Source: Hsuehochloa calcarea
Lineage: Eukaryota > Streptophyta > Magnoliopsida > Poales > Poaceae
Direction: 5' to 3'
Length of the DNA: 64,000 nt
NCBI GenBank assembly: GCA_036346395.1
Contig: CM070604.1
Location: 41,381,662 to 41,445,661 of the forward strand
The position numbers and the translations under genes are program-made. Of the stretch, positions 23,470 through 35,483 are shown piece by piece (the first letter of the stretch is position 1; every line of letters starts with the position of its first letter). The notes under the pieces are model-generated. The model saw only the letters and a list, made by a program, of their open reading frames with translations, was not told the DNA's origin and did no database searches.

Positions 23470-23826
23470 CAACTAGATTTGTTTCCTTCAGGGCTAAGAG
23501 CTTAGTGGCAATTAATTTAGGCAAATAATGACATTTGGATCCATCAACTTCTACTTTTACACTGACCAGTGGACCAAACCAGATTTACTTGTGTTTCACA
23601 TGCATGCTATTGAGTTTCTAGAGTTTTTAAAACATTCAATTCTGTCTTTCTAGTTTCTGCAATCCAAACAAAGACTTACCCATGGCAATGGCATTGATAG
23701 GGCTAGGCAAAATGACTTCCATGCACTTGTAGTTACTGTTCTGAATCCGATAAATAGAACTTCCATTAGACAAATATGACAGCGCCATGACTCACTTATC
23801 CATCACAAATTCACAATCCAACGTAT
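23470..23826 (-). pseudogene. Minus-strand gene fragment with a possible 5' exon
   Basis: On the minus strand, an ATG at 23788 opens a 36-codon frame (MALSYLSNGSSIYRIQNSN, then YKCMEVILPSPINAIAM) that ends at a perfect splice-donor-like GGTAAGT at 23674-23680. Further along, VEVDGSKCHYLPKLIATKLL is open until the copia LTR. A related stretch lies on + at 5336-5790. It may be the 5' part of the gene whose C-terminal exon is at 6296-6689 on the same strand, with the copia stack between them; orientation and position fit, but the middle of the gene is missing. Function unknown. Confidence 0.4.
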
Positions 23827-24543
23827 TGTAGCAACAAAACTAGACAGTAGAGAAAAGGGGACCCCGGGTATCCCGCGGATGCGAAGGGGAAAACCCAAGG
23901 ATCCTCAGTAGAGGGGAATGGTGTTAAGGTGTATTAATGTGTCTTTATTGCCTTGAAAAAAGTCCAACCTTATTACATTGGGCAAGACCTTATTTATAGA
24001 GCCATAAAAGAGGGCACATGAGATTACAATTCTATCCCTACAAAGGTCCCCTAGGTGTAGGGGTTGCAGGGTCCTCATGCCTCCCTAGGCATAGCCCCTA
24101 GTGCACAATGGTCCTTCCTGGACCGGGTCCACCATGCTTGTGATTCTCTGGTCCATTGATAGCCTTGCGCCCCTTCACTCCTAGCGGGGGGACTTCGGAG
24201 CAAGGACTCCTCGCCTCTTGTGAGGTGGTCTAGAATGAGGGCTCTCGGGCCTCCCTTGCCTCTTGCGAGGTAATCTGGAACGAGGGCTCTCGGGGCCCCC
24301 CTCGCTCCGGGGTGCAGTGTCCCCTGACTAGGCACCTTCGGTAGCCCTTGTGCGCCCACGGTACCCTCCCAGCTTGTCGCCCTCGGGGTCCCTAGCGCAC
24401 CCTCGAGCTGTGTGAGGGGTGCGTTGGTGACCTTCATTCTATACGAGGTGCACTCGTGGCCTGGCGCCTTCGGTGGTCTTCGGAGGCCTTCTTGGGGCCT
24501 TCGCCAAGTCGCTGGGGCAGTGGGCCGCCCCTACGACACAACA
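23827..24543 (-). repeat. LTR-like remnant, minus strand
   Basis: On the minus strand it starts TGTTGTGTCGTAGGGG and ends TTTGTTGCTACA. It contains a TATA box TATAAATAAG (23988-23997) and a downstream CAATAAAGAC poly(A)-like signal near 23945. The upstream half is GC-rich. This is the layout of an LTR, but 5-bp flanks (CGTAT and ACGGC) do not match, so the edges are uncertain. It lies within the relic gene region. Confidence 0.45.
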
Positions 24544-26399
24544 ACGGCAAACACCTTTCTATTACATTCTCAGGAATGTCAGCATTGCCTATAAAACAGT
24601 CATTAGCATGTTATTATCAGCTGTGTAAATGTCAGCTGTAGGACAAGTAAAATCAGATGACAAAGAGTTGGCAATCCATATTAGCAAAACCTTGCAATGC
24701 AGCAGGTACTTTCAGAAGCTGTACTAAAAGACACAAATCGCCTACCATAATCATAAGTCTGATTTTAATTGGATTTCTTTTTCTTTTCTAGAGAACATTT
24801 ATCTCACAGTCAACACAAGTTCCACTGAAACAACTCAACATTTGCAATTCCGATGCAAAGAAGTGGAGATGATGACTTGATGCTTAGTGTTGTGTACGTG
24901 TAGTCCTGAAGCAAGGCCCTAATTTAATTTATGCTAGGAGTTGCAGCTTAAAATAACATCGCTAGTTGATCCGGATCCAGATTGGAAACTGCATTGGACA
25001 GCCAAAAATAGACAGTGCTTTTGGTACTAGCTACTACGTGACCCGCGCGTTTGCGGCGGTTTGATTTATTTCGAAGTATGTATAAATACATAAGAATATA
25101 TTTACATATTTTGTAGGTAATTTAGATTTTAAGATATCATAAATATTGGAAATGATAATAGAAGCTTTAAAGAAAACACAACCCGAGGAATATAATTGAA
25201 GTGTGAGCTTTGATGGAAAAACATTATTGAGCATAATAAGTTATTGGTGTGCATGTCCCTATTCTTACTCTATTAGTTATTTTTCCCAAATTGTATGCAT
25301 ACATATGTATCTCTATTTAATCTCAAGTAATATGTTGATTATGTGTGCGATAAATTATCTTATTAGTTTACATTATATTAGAGTACCTTGCTCACGCTTA
25401 CATCGATGAACCATAGCAACATCCATGAACTTATTCTCCCTCACATGCCAGTTGCCTCACCGAACCGTGTGTCTTTTATCTCTTCTCGTCGTCACAACTT
25501 TTTTTTGCTTTAACCTCCAATAGTAAGCTCAAATTAATCTTGATCGATACCTCTCAGTTGCTACACATTTCAATGTAATATTTTACAACATAGCTTCTTC
25601 TACTTCTTCCCAATTATTGCTTAATGCTAACTGTTACGATATCAAAACGCATACACATGCAACCGTCACCGATCCCAGGTAGGGACATGTGTCATGCTCT
25701 CTCTGGTGACACCGAACATATTCTCTACGGCTGTACCATCTCTACTCCAAACTTTTTGCTCCTTTGCCTCTGTACGCACGTGCTTATATTCGTATGTATA
25801 ACATCATGCATGTACATACACATGCATGGTGTTATACATGCTCGATGCTATCTTCTCTCGTGTTAGTCGCTCCTCTTCTTCGACGTTGGCTAACTCAACG
25901 CTATGGCCGCTAATCGCGGCAACCTCCTATCTTCACTGATACCGGCATGTATGCTTTAGTCGTTGTCTAATGATATAAAAAATCTCTTCACCGTCACCGG
26001 TGACGTCGTGCCCCTACCAGTGATGGCACGCTCGTAGCTACCCGATGTCCCAATAGCGTCAATAACTCATATTCAATGCAAAACTTCATCTCATCTTTGT
26101 GAGTGCTTCCCCATTATCGAGCTTCTTTGACCAAAAACTTCTTCAACGGCGCCAATGCTCACCACTTGTCATCGCGGCCTTTGGCTCCTGCAACTCTGGA
26201 ATTTCTCTACAATGGCTCTGATGAGCAGCATGACATTGTCCTCGTTGAACGGCGAAGGTGAGCAGCACGACATTATTCTCATTTTCGTCGCCACCACCTC
26301 TTCACTTTCCCGTGGGTTAATAGCTTCTTGCAGCACATATCGATGACATTGCACTCCTTCGTGGTCTCCACTGATACTATTCGTGCTATGCTCGTTATT
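24544..26399. other. Intergenic, no recognised gene
   Basis: The first 250 bases read on minus may extend the relic gene at 23470-23826 (weak similarity to + 5340-5400). Past 25000 the sequence is AT-rich with short, unrecognised open frames on both strands. GACCCGCGCGTTTGCGGCGG near 25041 resembles sequence found at some grass transposon ends, but no second end was seen. Confidence 0.35.
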
Positions 26400-26983
26400 A
26401 CCTTTATTTTTATTCAAATTTTTAGTTATTTTTTTATTCCGTAGGAAGCAACAATAGAAATACGTGACATTGAGTGTGAATGTGGTGGCTTCTTTTGTTT
26501 CTCCACCGACACCATTTGTGCTATCTTCGTTATAATTTTATTTTTATTCAACATTTTAGTTACTTTTATTGGAGTTCGTATACAAATCAAATTGCTAAAT
26601 TTATTTAATTTATTCCAAATTTTATATATTTAGATATTTTACTTTGTAATTCGTATGGAAACATAATTTCAAATTTCCTTTTATTTTTTATTCCAAAATT
26701 CTATTCTTTTTACTTGGAATTTGTATACGAATCCAACTGGTAATTTTTCTTTATTTTTTATTCCAAATTATAGTTATTTAGGGATTTTACTTTGGAATTC
26801 ATATTGAAATCAAATTGCTAATTTTTTTTACTTGGAATGTCAGTTATTTTTTGTACGTATTTCGTATACAAATCTACTTTTTATTCCATTTTATAATTAT
26901 TTAGGGATTTTACTTAGGAATTCATACGAGAATCAAATTACTTATTTTATTTTATTTTTATTGTACTTGACATGGACTCATTT
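26400..26983. repeat. Degenerate AT-rich tandem repeat, left part
   Basis: Roughly 70-90 bp units repeat with drift. Each has TTTATTTTTTATTCCAAA, TTAGTTATTTAGGGATTTTAC, and GGAATTCATATGGAAATCAA-like parts, visible near 26580-26620, 26640-26690, 26705-26740, 26770-26815 and 26895-26940. The field continues at 35450 and 37262 after two insertions. Confidence 0.65.
26979..26983. repeat. Target-site duplication CATTT, left copy
   Basis: CATTT here equals CATTT at 35445-35449, flanking an element with TG/CA ends. Confidence 0.92.
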
Positions 26984-29110
26984 TGTAACACCCTGGCTAT
27001 TCGGAAGCCAAGATGCCACCTAAGGATACAACATATGAACAATTTACGGAATAAGATTCAATATGCATCTATCGAAATATCAATAACAAGATAACGAGGT
27101 GAAAGCAGCCAATACATTAGTGGCGAATAATCAAGAAACTAATCATGGAACGACATGACATGAAGTTTAAACATTACTTAATACAGTCCTTCTCTCATCA
27201 AGGAATATCAAAGTTGAAACCATTAATGAAAATTATCGAGTAATATTCTGTGTGCAACGTGTTGGTCTACTCCCTTCCCAAAATCATCAACATCAGGGTG
27301 GATCACCTAAATAACATTGAAAGCAAGGGTGAGTCGAAACTTAGCAAGTACCATATTAGAATAATCAATCAAATAGTGGATAAATCAATTCAATTGAATT
27401 ATGAACAAATCTTGCACCACATACATAATTGAATGGAATGAATACATGAATGGATGGAATGAAAGAATGCACTGAAGGAATGGACTAATCACAAATTATA
27501 CCAGATAGCGAGTGTAACACCCGTCGGTGTTCACTTAAAGTTACCGTATGAAGAACGTTTCATACGGGTGTCCAACGTGGCCCACATTGGAATGGTGGAT
27601 CACACGTACCCATTCTGGAATTGATGGGTTTTCAAATGCCCATACTGGAATTGATAGGTCTTTCAAATGCCCATACTGGAATTGATGGGTCTTTCAAAAT
27701 TCCACTCCCGTGGACGGAAATTAAAGCATGTATGAATGGAATGAAGCAAGTAATATGAATGTCATCATCTTTTCTTAATTATTAATTTGAAACATATCAA
27801 CATCATGAACAAGTGCAAGAACATACACGTATACATGACATTATCATGCATTCAATTGAAAACACCACAAGTTAATATGCAGTACTTGCCTGTACTGCAA
27901 TATGAATGTTGAGTAACTTCGTTGATTGAAAACATGAATTATAGAAACATTAGCATGAACACAAACACATCATTCATCAATGTAAAGGATTCAATGTACT
28001 TGCTTTCGGCGTTGACGCCGCTAGCAAGCAATGAAGGTGTTCCCACACGCGATGCCTTACCGCCTACACAAGTGTTCCCAAATAAGAACAACGTAGAAAT
28101 ACATTGTTACCGTGTTCTACAATATCTCCGACTACCCAATATACCGCATGCACTGAATTGAAAATAAACTATTCAAACAGATTTCACCCTTCCGATCAGC
28201 GGTACGAGAAAAACATATTTAATTATCTAGAATTCGAAATGACCCAAACCAGTGCCCAATGAATCTTAACGCACGACACTACGAAATTCTAGTTGGCGGG
28301 TTCTCTGATTCGGCAAAAACAAAGGCCTAAACAACAGTTGAAAACACTAACAGATATCTGCCCAGATTTCATAACAGTGGTAAAGAAAATGACGTAACTT
28401 TTATTCTACTGATCCAATAGAGGTGATATTTATCAACATGGAAAGATAATTTAAAGGGCTATAATAACCTATTCGGGTGGGAGTTCTGAATGTGACAAGA
28501 ACTAGATCAAAACCAACGAGCAACCGACAGTCTCCAAAATCTCGATGATGCAGTAGTGTGCGGTTAAAAATTCATATCTCCTAAACCACAGGGTGGAATC
28601 TCGTGATCTCGGTGCCAAACGAAATCTAAGGAAACCAGGAACATAACTCTAGGAGACGAAAACCCGAGATTCGGCCTCTAAGTAATTCTTAATGGCCCGA
28701 CAAGAAAATCGCTAAAACACATCACCGTCCAGACAAGCGGTAAAACTACCATATCTCCTAAACCGTAACTCCAAATTAGATGATCCGCGTCACGGAACTT
28801 ACCCAAATCGACGAACAATTCAAGCGCACTGTGGGGAGGAGGGTGGCGGCGGTTGGAGAGGGGAGGAGGGGTGGCGGCTTGGGGAGGGGTGTGGGGAGAG
28901 AGGGGATAGGCTAGGGTTTGGGGATGAGGAAAAAAACACCCCCCCCCTTGGGTGGCCCCTCTCACGGGCCCCTCCTGGGCTGCGGCCCAGGCCCAGGTTG
29001 TCGGAAGATCGCTGAAAACCCCCTATCGATTTAGGAAATTTCAGTTCTTATTTGAATTTTCCCTCCCCAGCTGCTTTTCTAATTACCCGATCCGAATCCG
29101 GGGTATTACA
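26984..29110 (-). repeat. 3' LTR of the LARD-like element
   Basis: 2127 bp; on minus begins TGTAATACCCCGGATTCGG and ends GGGTGTTACA. It lacks about 60 bp present in the other copy (see 35042-35125). A 60-codon frame on + (27250-27432) recurs identically at 33503-33685 only because it lies in the LTR. Confidence 0.92.
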
Positions 29111-29123
29111 TTCTACCCTCCTT
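29111..29123 (-). other. Polypurine tract of the LARD-like element
   Basis: Minus strand AAGGAGGGTAGAA immediately precedes the 3' LTR start TGTAATACCCC, fixing the element's orientation. Confidence 0.8.
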
Positions 29124-32100
29124 AACAGGATTCGACCACGAATCTGACGCCAATCTAAATGTAAGGAAACTACGATCGAATGAAACAATGATATTCCAAG
29201 CTTGAATTGCTCAGATACTCGCTAACACTCGAGCACACCGACGATTTACGCGCATTCGTGATAAGGACCCGAGACGGTCAACGCGATAAGCCAACGCTCT
29301 CATTTCTACAACTTTAAAAAACGAAGAGAATCCAACTAGAAATAGAGAGTCCTCATCACATCCACGCAATGCTAACTCTCCACCAAAAGGTTAGATTCCA
29401 AATTTGACAATCATCTCGAAAACAAATCCATTTTCCAAATAAGCGCTTTACAAATGAACACCACGACAACCAAAGGAAAAATCACTCGAACGCCTAAACC
29501 AAATACTTGCGGTTTGTCCAATTTGGAAAGAATCAACACGCCAACACAAATACCAACTCAAATTATGGAAAATACAAGTCAACGAAACAAAACTCAAACG
29601 AGAATCAAGAAAATGCCTCATTATCCCACGAATCATCCTTTGCCACAGTTCCTCTCTTCTAGGAATAAAATTTCTCTCGAACATTGAAATTCGAATTCAC
29701 TGCCTACCACATGAGCTTAAACCTCTTAGTTAAACATCCTCAAATTATGCTCAAATTAAAATACATCATCCACACCATTGTGGAGAGGCTATATTGAATC
29801 CACCGAATACTCTAAATAACTCGTTCTACTAACCAAAATTGATTTGATAAAAGGCGTTCAAAGCAACACAGAATAGGTCCTACACAATGACATTACCTCC
29901 AATTTCCAAGAACAACAACTCAAAATTCTTAGCACGCATGTTCATATACTTCATCAGAAGGGTTCTATCAATTATCATTCCACTGCTCAGGAAACTCTAT
30001 TATTCCACTCTCTCTACACACAATTATTGAGTGACCAAAGGTCTAGCATGAAAATGCAAAGCCCAGATTTAACCTGCAAGACTTCTACTACAAATTACAA
30101 TTATAACAAATAGGGAAATCAATGGATTGAATCTACAACATTCCCACAATTCTAACATACTCACTTATTGAAATCCTCAAAAATTACCCACATAATCTCG
30201 CAATCTTATCCAATTGCGTTACTCTATAAAATTAATCAAGGTCTCCATACCTTCGATAATCCTCAACCTTTTAACATGAACTGAAGTTCTGGAATTTCTC
30301 TATACCATAGGTTCTACTCAATCGTAACACTATTCAAACTTACTTCGAAGCCAAACATTCCATGTGAATCAATTTTTTTTTTCAAGAGATACAGATCAAA
30401 TCCATTTCACATTCTTCTACTCCTCCAATAACTTGGTAGCAAAATATCACCACGACCAAAACTTAACCACCACCAAACAGTTGCCAATAAACGCTTTGTA
30501 AAACCCTGCAACAAAACTTTTGGGTCTTTCTCAAAAGAAAGAGGCGAATAAGGACAAGCTTCGTCACACAGAAAAACGTTGCTCATCACGGCGAGCAAGA
30601 AACCATAAGAAATATTCTGATAAAAGGTGACTTTAGAAAACGGAAATTGAGTTCACAGTTGAGGGAACACATCCCTAAGAGAGATTAGCAAATAACATCC
30701 GATACGAAAGAAAGATATTGTGATTGAAACTCGACATCTCTTGAGCGGGAAGAGCAAGAAGTTTAGGAACGACTCAAATAACCACAAGTTACAAAACTTG
30801 ACTCAATTCTCAAATTCCCCTACTACACTCGTTCCGTTAACAATAAAATTAATCCTTTGACTTGAAACGCTTTGCCACAACGGTCAAACTAAGGTCGTTA
30901 GTCCAAACCATAAGATCTAATTAAGAACCAATAAAATCTTTCGACAAGACAAATTTGCTCGGAACAAATCATCTACTTGGGAAAACACGGGATCCAAATG
31001 ATCTCAGCCACAAAACTCGAACATTTCCCTTTACAGATTTCACTAAAGCAAATGGGTTAACTTCGTCTCAAGAGATCGACGAATTTTTTTCTTTGATTGC
31101 AACCTCACTTTGCGACTCAATCCAAAGAGCCTTTCTGACTAAATCACACGAAACCTTTAAGAAGCAATAGGATAATCCAATTCCTTAAGTTATCCAAATG
31201 ATTTCGCTTAACCGTGATTCGCGATCTCCAAGGTATCGCGAAAGCTAAACCGAAATATTCTCATTTGAACGTTATCACAAAAAGGCGATCAATTTACTAC
31301 AAGTAATAACATCAAGCTCACAACCACATTTAGAAAACATTTCGAAAGACCCATGTGAAAAAAATGGGTTGAATACTTCTCAAAAGAAGAGGCACATAAA
31401 AACGCTTTTCACCAACGGGAAATCACTTACCACTCGCAATGAACACGTAACCAAGGGAAAACCATTAAAGCGATGAACTCATTGAACATAAGTTGAGTCC
31501 ACAGTTGAGGTCACATGACCCGCACAAGAAGACGATCAAACTTCAAATGAGAAGAAGGTACTGACTTGAAAGCTAGAAATCTCAATGTGGCAAAAGCATA
31601 AGATTCCAACAATATTAGCCACCCAAAAAAAAATTAGGTAGATCTAGCTAACCGCCACGCCATCGGGGACATCGGTCAAGATAAATTATGAATCACGCTA
31701 ATAATCTAACTTGAACTCATAGATTATTTACTCACAACCCTCACAAAACAATGAAAACCCGACAAAGGGTTGCGACACTTTTCTTTTTCAAAGGGAGGTT
31801 CTAAACTCCAACACTCTAAATATTCCAAAGGAAATGAACATAGTCGAAATTTCTTCAATGAACTTGTGAAAGAAAATTCCCATTCTCCGAAATGCCCAAC
31901 AGATAACCAAGTTGCCTCTATCAACAAAAAGGATGAGGCTATCAAAAGAGAACGATCCCACAACAATCACGCTCACAAGTAGTAAAGGGAGCTCAAAGAA
32001 TAAAAGACAAGAACTGTTTTGAAAACCCCTAGGGTCCAATAGAAACCCGAAGCCCACAATTTTTTTTTCAACTTCCGACTTAATCACAACCCAACACCAC

Positions 32101-33225
32101 AAATGGTTTTAACATTTTTCTTCGGGAAAGAGATATATCAAATTTCAACAAGCGGAGAGATCCAAGAGAAATACATGGAACCAATGCTTTCTCATGTTAA
32201 CGAACTTGCAACAGGAACTCTCATTATGCAAATTATCAAACGAGTAACTGGGTCGCTCTTTTCCAATGAGAAAGAAGGAACAACTATGGAAATATCAATG
32301 TTGCCAATTTACAAAGATCACTCGTAGTAAAAACAATTCAACAATCGAAAAACAGTAATATTTTCGGAGTACCATTAAAGGCCTACTTAAACTCGTCTAC
32401 CAAGAATCATGAACCCAAGAGAAATTCATCAATCACCACCGGACAAGAATTTATCAAATTCGAAAATCAAGGAAGAGAGCGACTTACTAAAGCATCCCTA
32501 GAGAAATATGCAAGATCAATACACACTTAATAAAGAACTTGCAAAAGAAGTCTTCCAGTACCGAGATTCCAAACGAACGAATGAGTTAAATTTCCCCAAC
32601 AGGGGTAAAACAGGTCTTTTGTGAAAAGATAAATCTTGTAATGGAACTATGCCCACGTGGAGCAGAAATTTCACAAGAATCAAAAGAACCCTAACTGGTT
32701 CAAAGAACGGTCAGAAACCTACGGGAGCTTGCTATTTCATTAAAACTCCAAATTCAAAAGAAATTCACGAACTGCCAGAAACTACAACCAGGAAACCAGA
32801 TACCAGTTCTATAAAAGCGACAAGTTCATCAATGAGCTCATGCTCAACACAGAGCTTATGGAACAGAGGTAAGAACTTCTCTAATTTCATACCACAAACA
32901 GTGGTGTAGCCTAGCAAAACCCAGGAAAACAACCACGAACTCAACTTCTCGACGTCCGCTACGAAACGCATAACTAATGCAATCAATTATGAATATAAAT
33001 ATGTATATATATCGGATCATCTCATGGCAATCATAGAATAATTTCATAGATAGAGGTTAACACATCATATCGTGGATTAACACATCATAGCACAAAACAA
33101 TTTAACAACGACTCATTACTCGTGCCACCACAATCGAAATGCGGAAGCAATAGTTTACCCAAACCCTCCTAGTGTGCACAGTGTGTCAATTTAATATATT
33201 TGAATGAACCACGGACCTAAAGCCC
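29124..33225 (-). other. Non-coding interior of the LARD-like element
   Basis: About 4.1 kb, AT-rich, without any recognisable gag, protease, RT or integrase motif. Minus-strand frames reach at most about 104 codons and have no family signature. Parts look internally duplicated: near 30480-30760 and 31340-31620 share TTGAGT(T/C)CACAGTTGAGG, a TCTCAAAAGAAAGAGGC-like block and similar order. Confidence 0.7.
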
Positions 33226-33235
33226 GCTCGTACCA
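33226..33235 (-). other. Degenerate primer binding site
   Basis: Minus strand TGGTACGAGC lies just inside the 5' LTR. It resembles the initiator-Met site TGGTATCAGAGC with changes in the middle. Confidence 0.6.
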
Positions 33236-33238
33236 ATC

Positions 33239-35444
33239 AGTAACACCTCGCTATTCGAAGCCAAGATGCCACCTAAGGATACAACATATGAACAATTTAC
33301 GGAATAAGATTCAATATGCATCTATCCAAATATCAATAACAAGATAACGAGGTGAAAGCAGCCAATACATTAGTGGCGAATAATCAAGAAACTAATCATG
33401 GAACGACATGACATGAAGTTTAAACATTACTTAATACAGTCCTTCTCTCATCAAGGAATATCAAAGTTGAAACCATTAATAAAAATTATCGAGTAATGTT
33501 CTGTGTGCAACGTGTTGGTCTACTCCCTTCCCAAAATCATCAACATCAGGGTGGATCACCTAAATAACATTGAAAGCAAGGGTGAGTCGAAACTTAGCAA
33601 GTACCATATTAGAATAATCAATCAAATAGTGGATAAATCAATTCAATTGAATTATGAACAAATCTTGCACCACATACATAATTGAATGGAATGAATACAT
33701 GAATGGATGGAATGAAAGAATGCACTGAAGGAATGGACTAATCACAGCTTATACCGGTATAGCGAGTGTAACACCCGTCGGTGTTCACTTAAAGTTACCG
33801 TATGAAGAACGTTTCATACGGTGTCCAACGTGGCCCACATTGGAATGGTGGATCACACGCACTCCATTCGGAATTGATGGATTTTCAAATGCCCATACCG
33901 AATTGATGGGTCTTTCAAATACCCATACTGGAATTGATGGGTCTTTCAAAATTCCACTCCCGTGGACGGAAATTAAAGCATGTATGAATGGAATGAAGCA
34001 AGTAATATGAATGTCATCATCTTTTCTCAATTATTAATTTGAAATATATCAACATCATGAACAAGTGCAAGAACATACACGTATACATGACATTATCATG
34101 CATTCAATTGAAAACACCACAAGTTAATATGCAGTACTTGCCTGTACTGCAATATGAATGTTGAGTAACTTCGTTGATTGAAAACATGAATTATAGAAAC
34201 ATTAGCATGAACACAAACACATCATTCATCAATGTAAAGGATTCAATGTACTTGCCTTTCGCGTTGCGACGCGCTAGCAAGCAATGAAGGTGTTCCCACA
34301 CGCGATGCCCCACCGCCTACACAAGTGTTCCCGAAATAAGAACAACGTAGAAATATATTGCTACCGGTGTTCTACAATATCTCCTGACTACCCAATATAC
34401 CGCACAGACCCGAATTGAAAATAAACTATTCAACCAGATTTCAGCCCTTCTGATCAGCGGTACGAGAAAAAACATATTTAATTATCTGGAATTCGAAATG
34501 ACCCGAAACCAGTGCCCAATGAATCTTAACGCACGACACTACGAAATTCTAGTTGGCGGGGTTCTCTGATTCGGCAAAAACAGTGGCCTAAACAACAGTT
34601 GAAAACACTAACAGATATCTGCCCAGATTTCAGAACAGTGGTAAAGAAAATGACGTAACTTTTATTCTACTGATCCAATAGAGGTGATCTTTATCAACAT
34701 GGAAAGATAATTTAAAGGGCTATAATAACCTATTAGGGTGGGAGTTCTGAATGTGACAGTAACTAGATCAAAACCAACGAGCAACCGACAGTCTCCAAAA
34801 TCTCTGACAGACAGAGTAGTGTGCGGTTAAAAATTCATATCTCCTAAACCACAGGGTGGAATCTCGTGATCTCGGTGCCAAACGAAATCTAAGGAAACCA
34901 GGAACATAACTCTAGGAGAAGAAAACCCGAGATTCGGCCTCTAAGTAATTCATAATGGCCCGACAAGAAAATCTGCCAAAACACATCAGCTGTCCAGGAC
35001 AGTCGCGGTAAAACTACCATATCTCCTAAACCGTAACTCCAAATTAGATGATCTTGGTGCCTAAAGAAAGCCAAGATCAAGGGCTACAACTTTCTAAGAT
35101 ATGGGAAGATCAGAAAACGTACGGAACTTACCCAAATCTAACGAACAATTCTGGCGTACGACAGGGAGGAGGGTGGCGGCCGGTTGGAGAGGGGAGGAGG
35201 GGGTGGCGGCTTGGGGAGGGGAGTGGGGAGAGAGAGGGGATAGGCTAGGGTTTGGGGATGAGGAACAAACCCCCACCCCCCTTGGTTGGCCCCTCTCACG
35301 GGCCCCTCCTGGGCTGCGGCCCAGGCCCAGGTTGTCGGAAGATCGCTGAAAACCCCCTATCGATTTAGAAAATTTCAGTTCTTATTTGAATTTTCCCTCC
35401 CCAGCTGCTTTTCTAATTACCCGATCCGAATCCGGGGTATTACA
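33239..35444 (-). repeat. 5' LTR of the LARD-like element
   Basis: 2206 bp and closely matching 26984-29110. The outer end is intact (TGTAATACCCC on minus), but the inner end has lost the final CA (GTGTTACT). A segment at about 35052-35125 is absent from the other LTR. Confidence 0.92.
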
Positions 35445-35449
35445 CATTT
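35445..35449. repeat. Target-site duplication CATTT, right copy
   Basis: Matches 26979-26983; the AT-rich repeat resumes here. Confidence 0.92.
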
Positions 35450-35483
35450 ACTTGGGAATTCATATGGAAATAAAATTACTTAT

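Larger units (their letters stand above)
26984..35444 (-). mobile_element. Non-coding LTR element (LARD-like), 8.5 kb
   Basis: Two direct repeats (26984-29110, 33239-35444) have TG/CA ends and a perfect CATTT target duplication. A polypurine tract and a degenerate primer site show it points to the minus strand. The 4.1-kb interior has no gag or pol motif in any frame and only short random-looking open frames. Large LTR retrotransposon derivatives (LARDs) are known in grasses and depend on proteins from other elements. LTR identity is high, so it moved fairly recently. Confidence 0.88.

Noticed and set aside
25025..25070. Helitron end at GACCCGCGCG
   Set aside because: No CTRR 3' end with hairpin, no partner end and no helicase; the resemblance is a single GC-rich word.
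27250..27432. Identical 60-codon frames at 27250-27432 and 33503-33685 as a duplicated small gene
   Set aside because: Both lie at the same place in the two LTRs of one element and run opposite to its orientation; identity reflects LTR identity.
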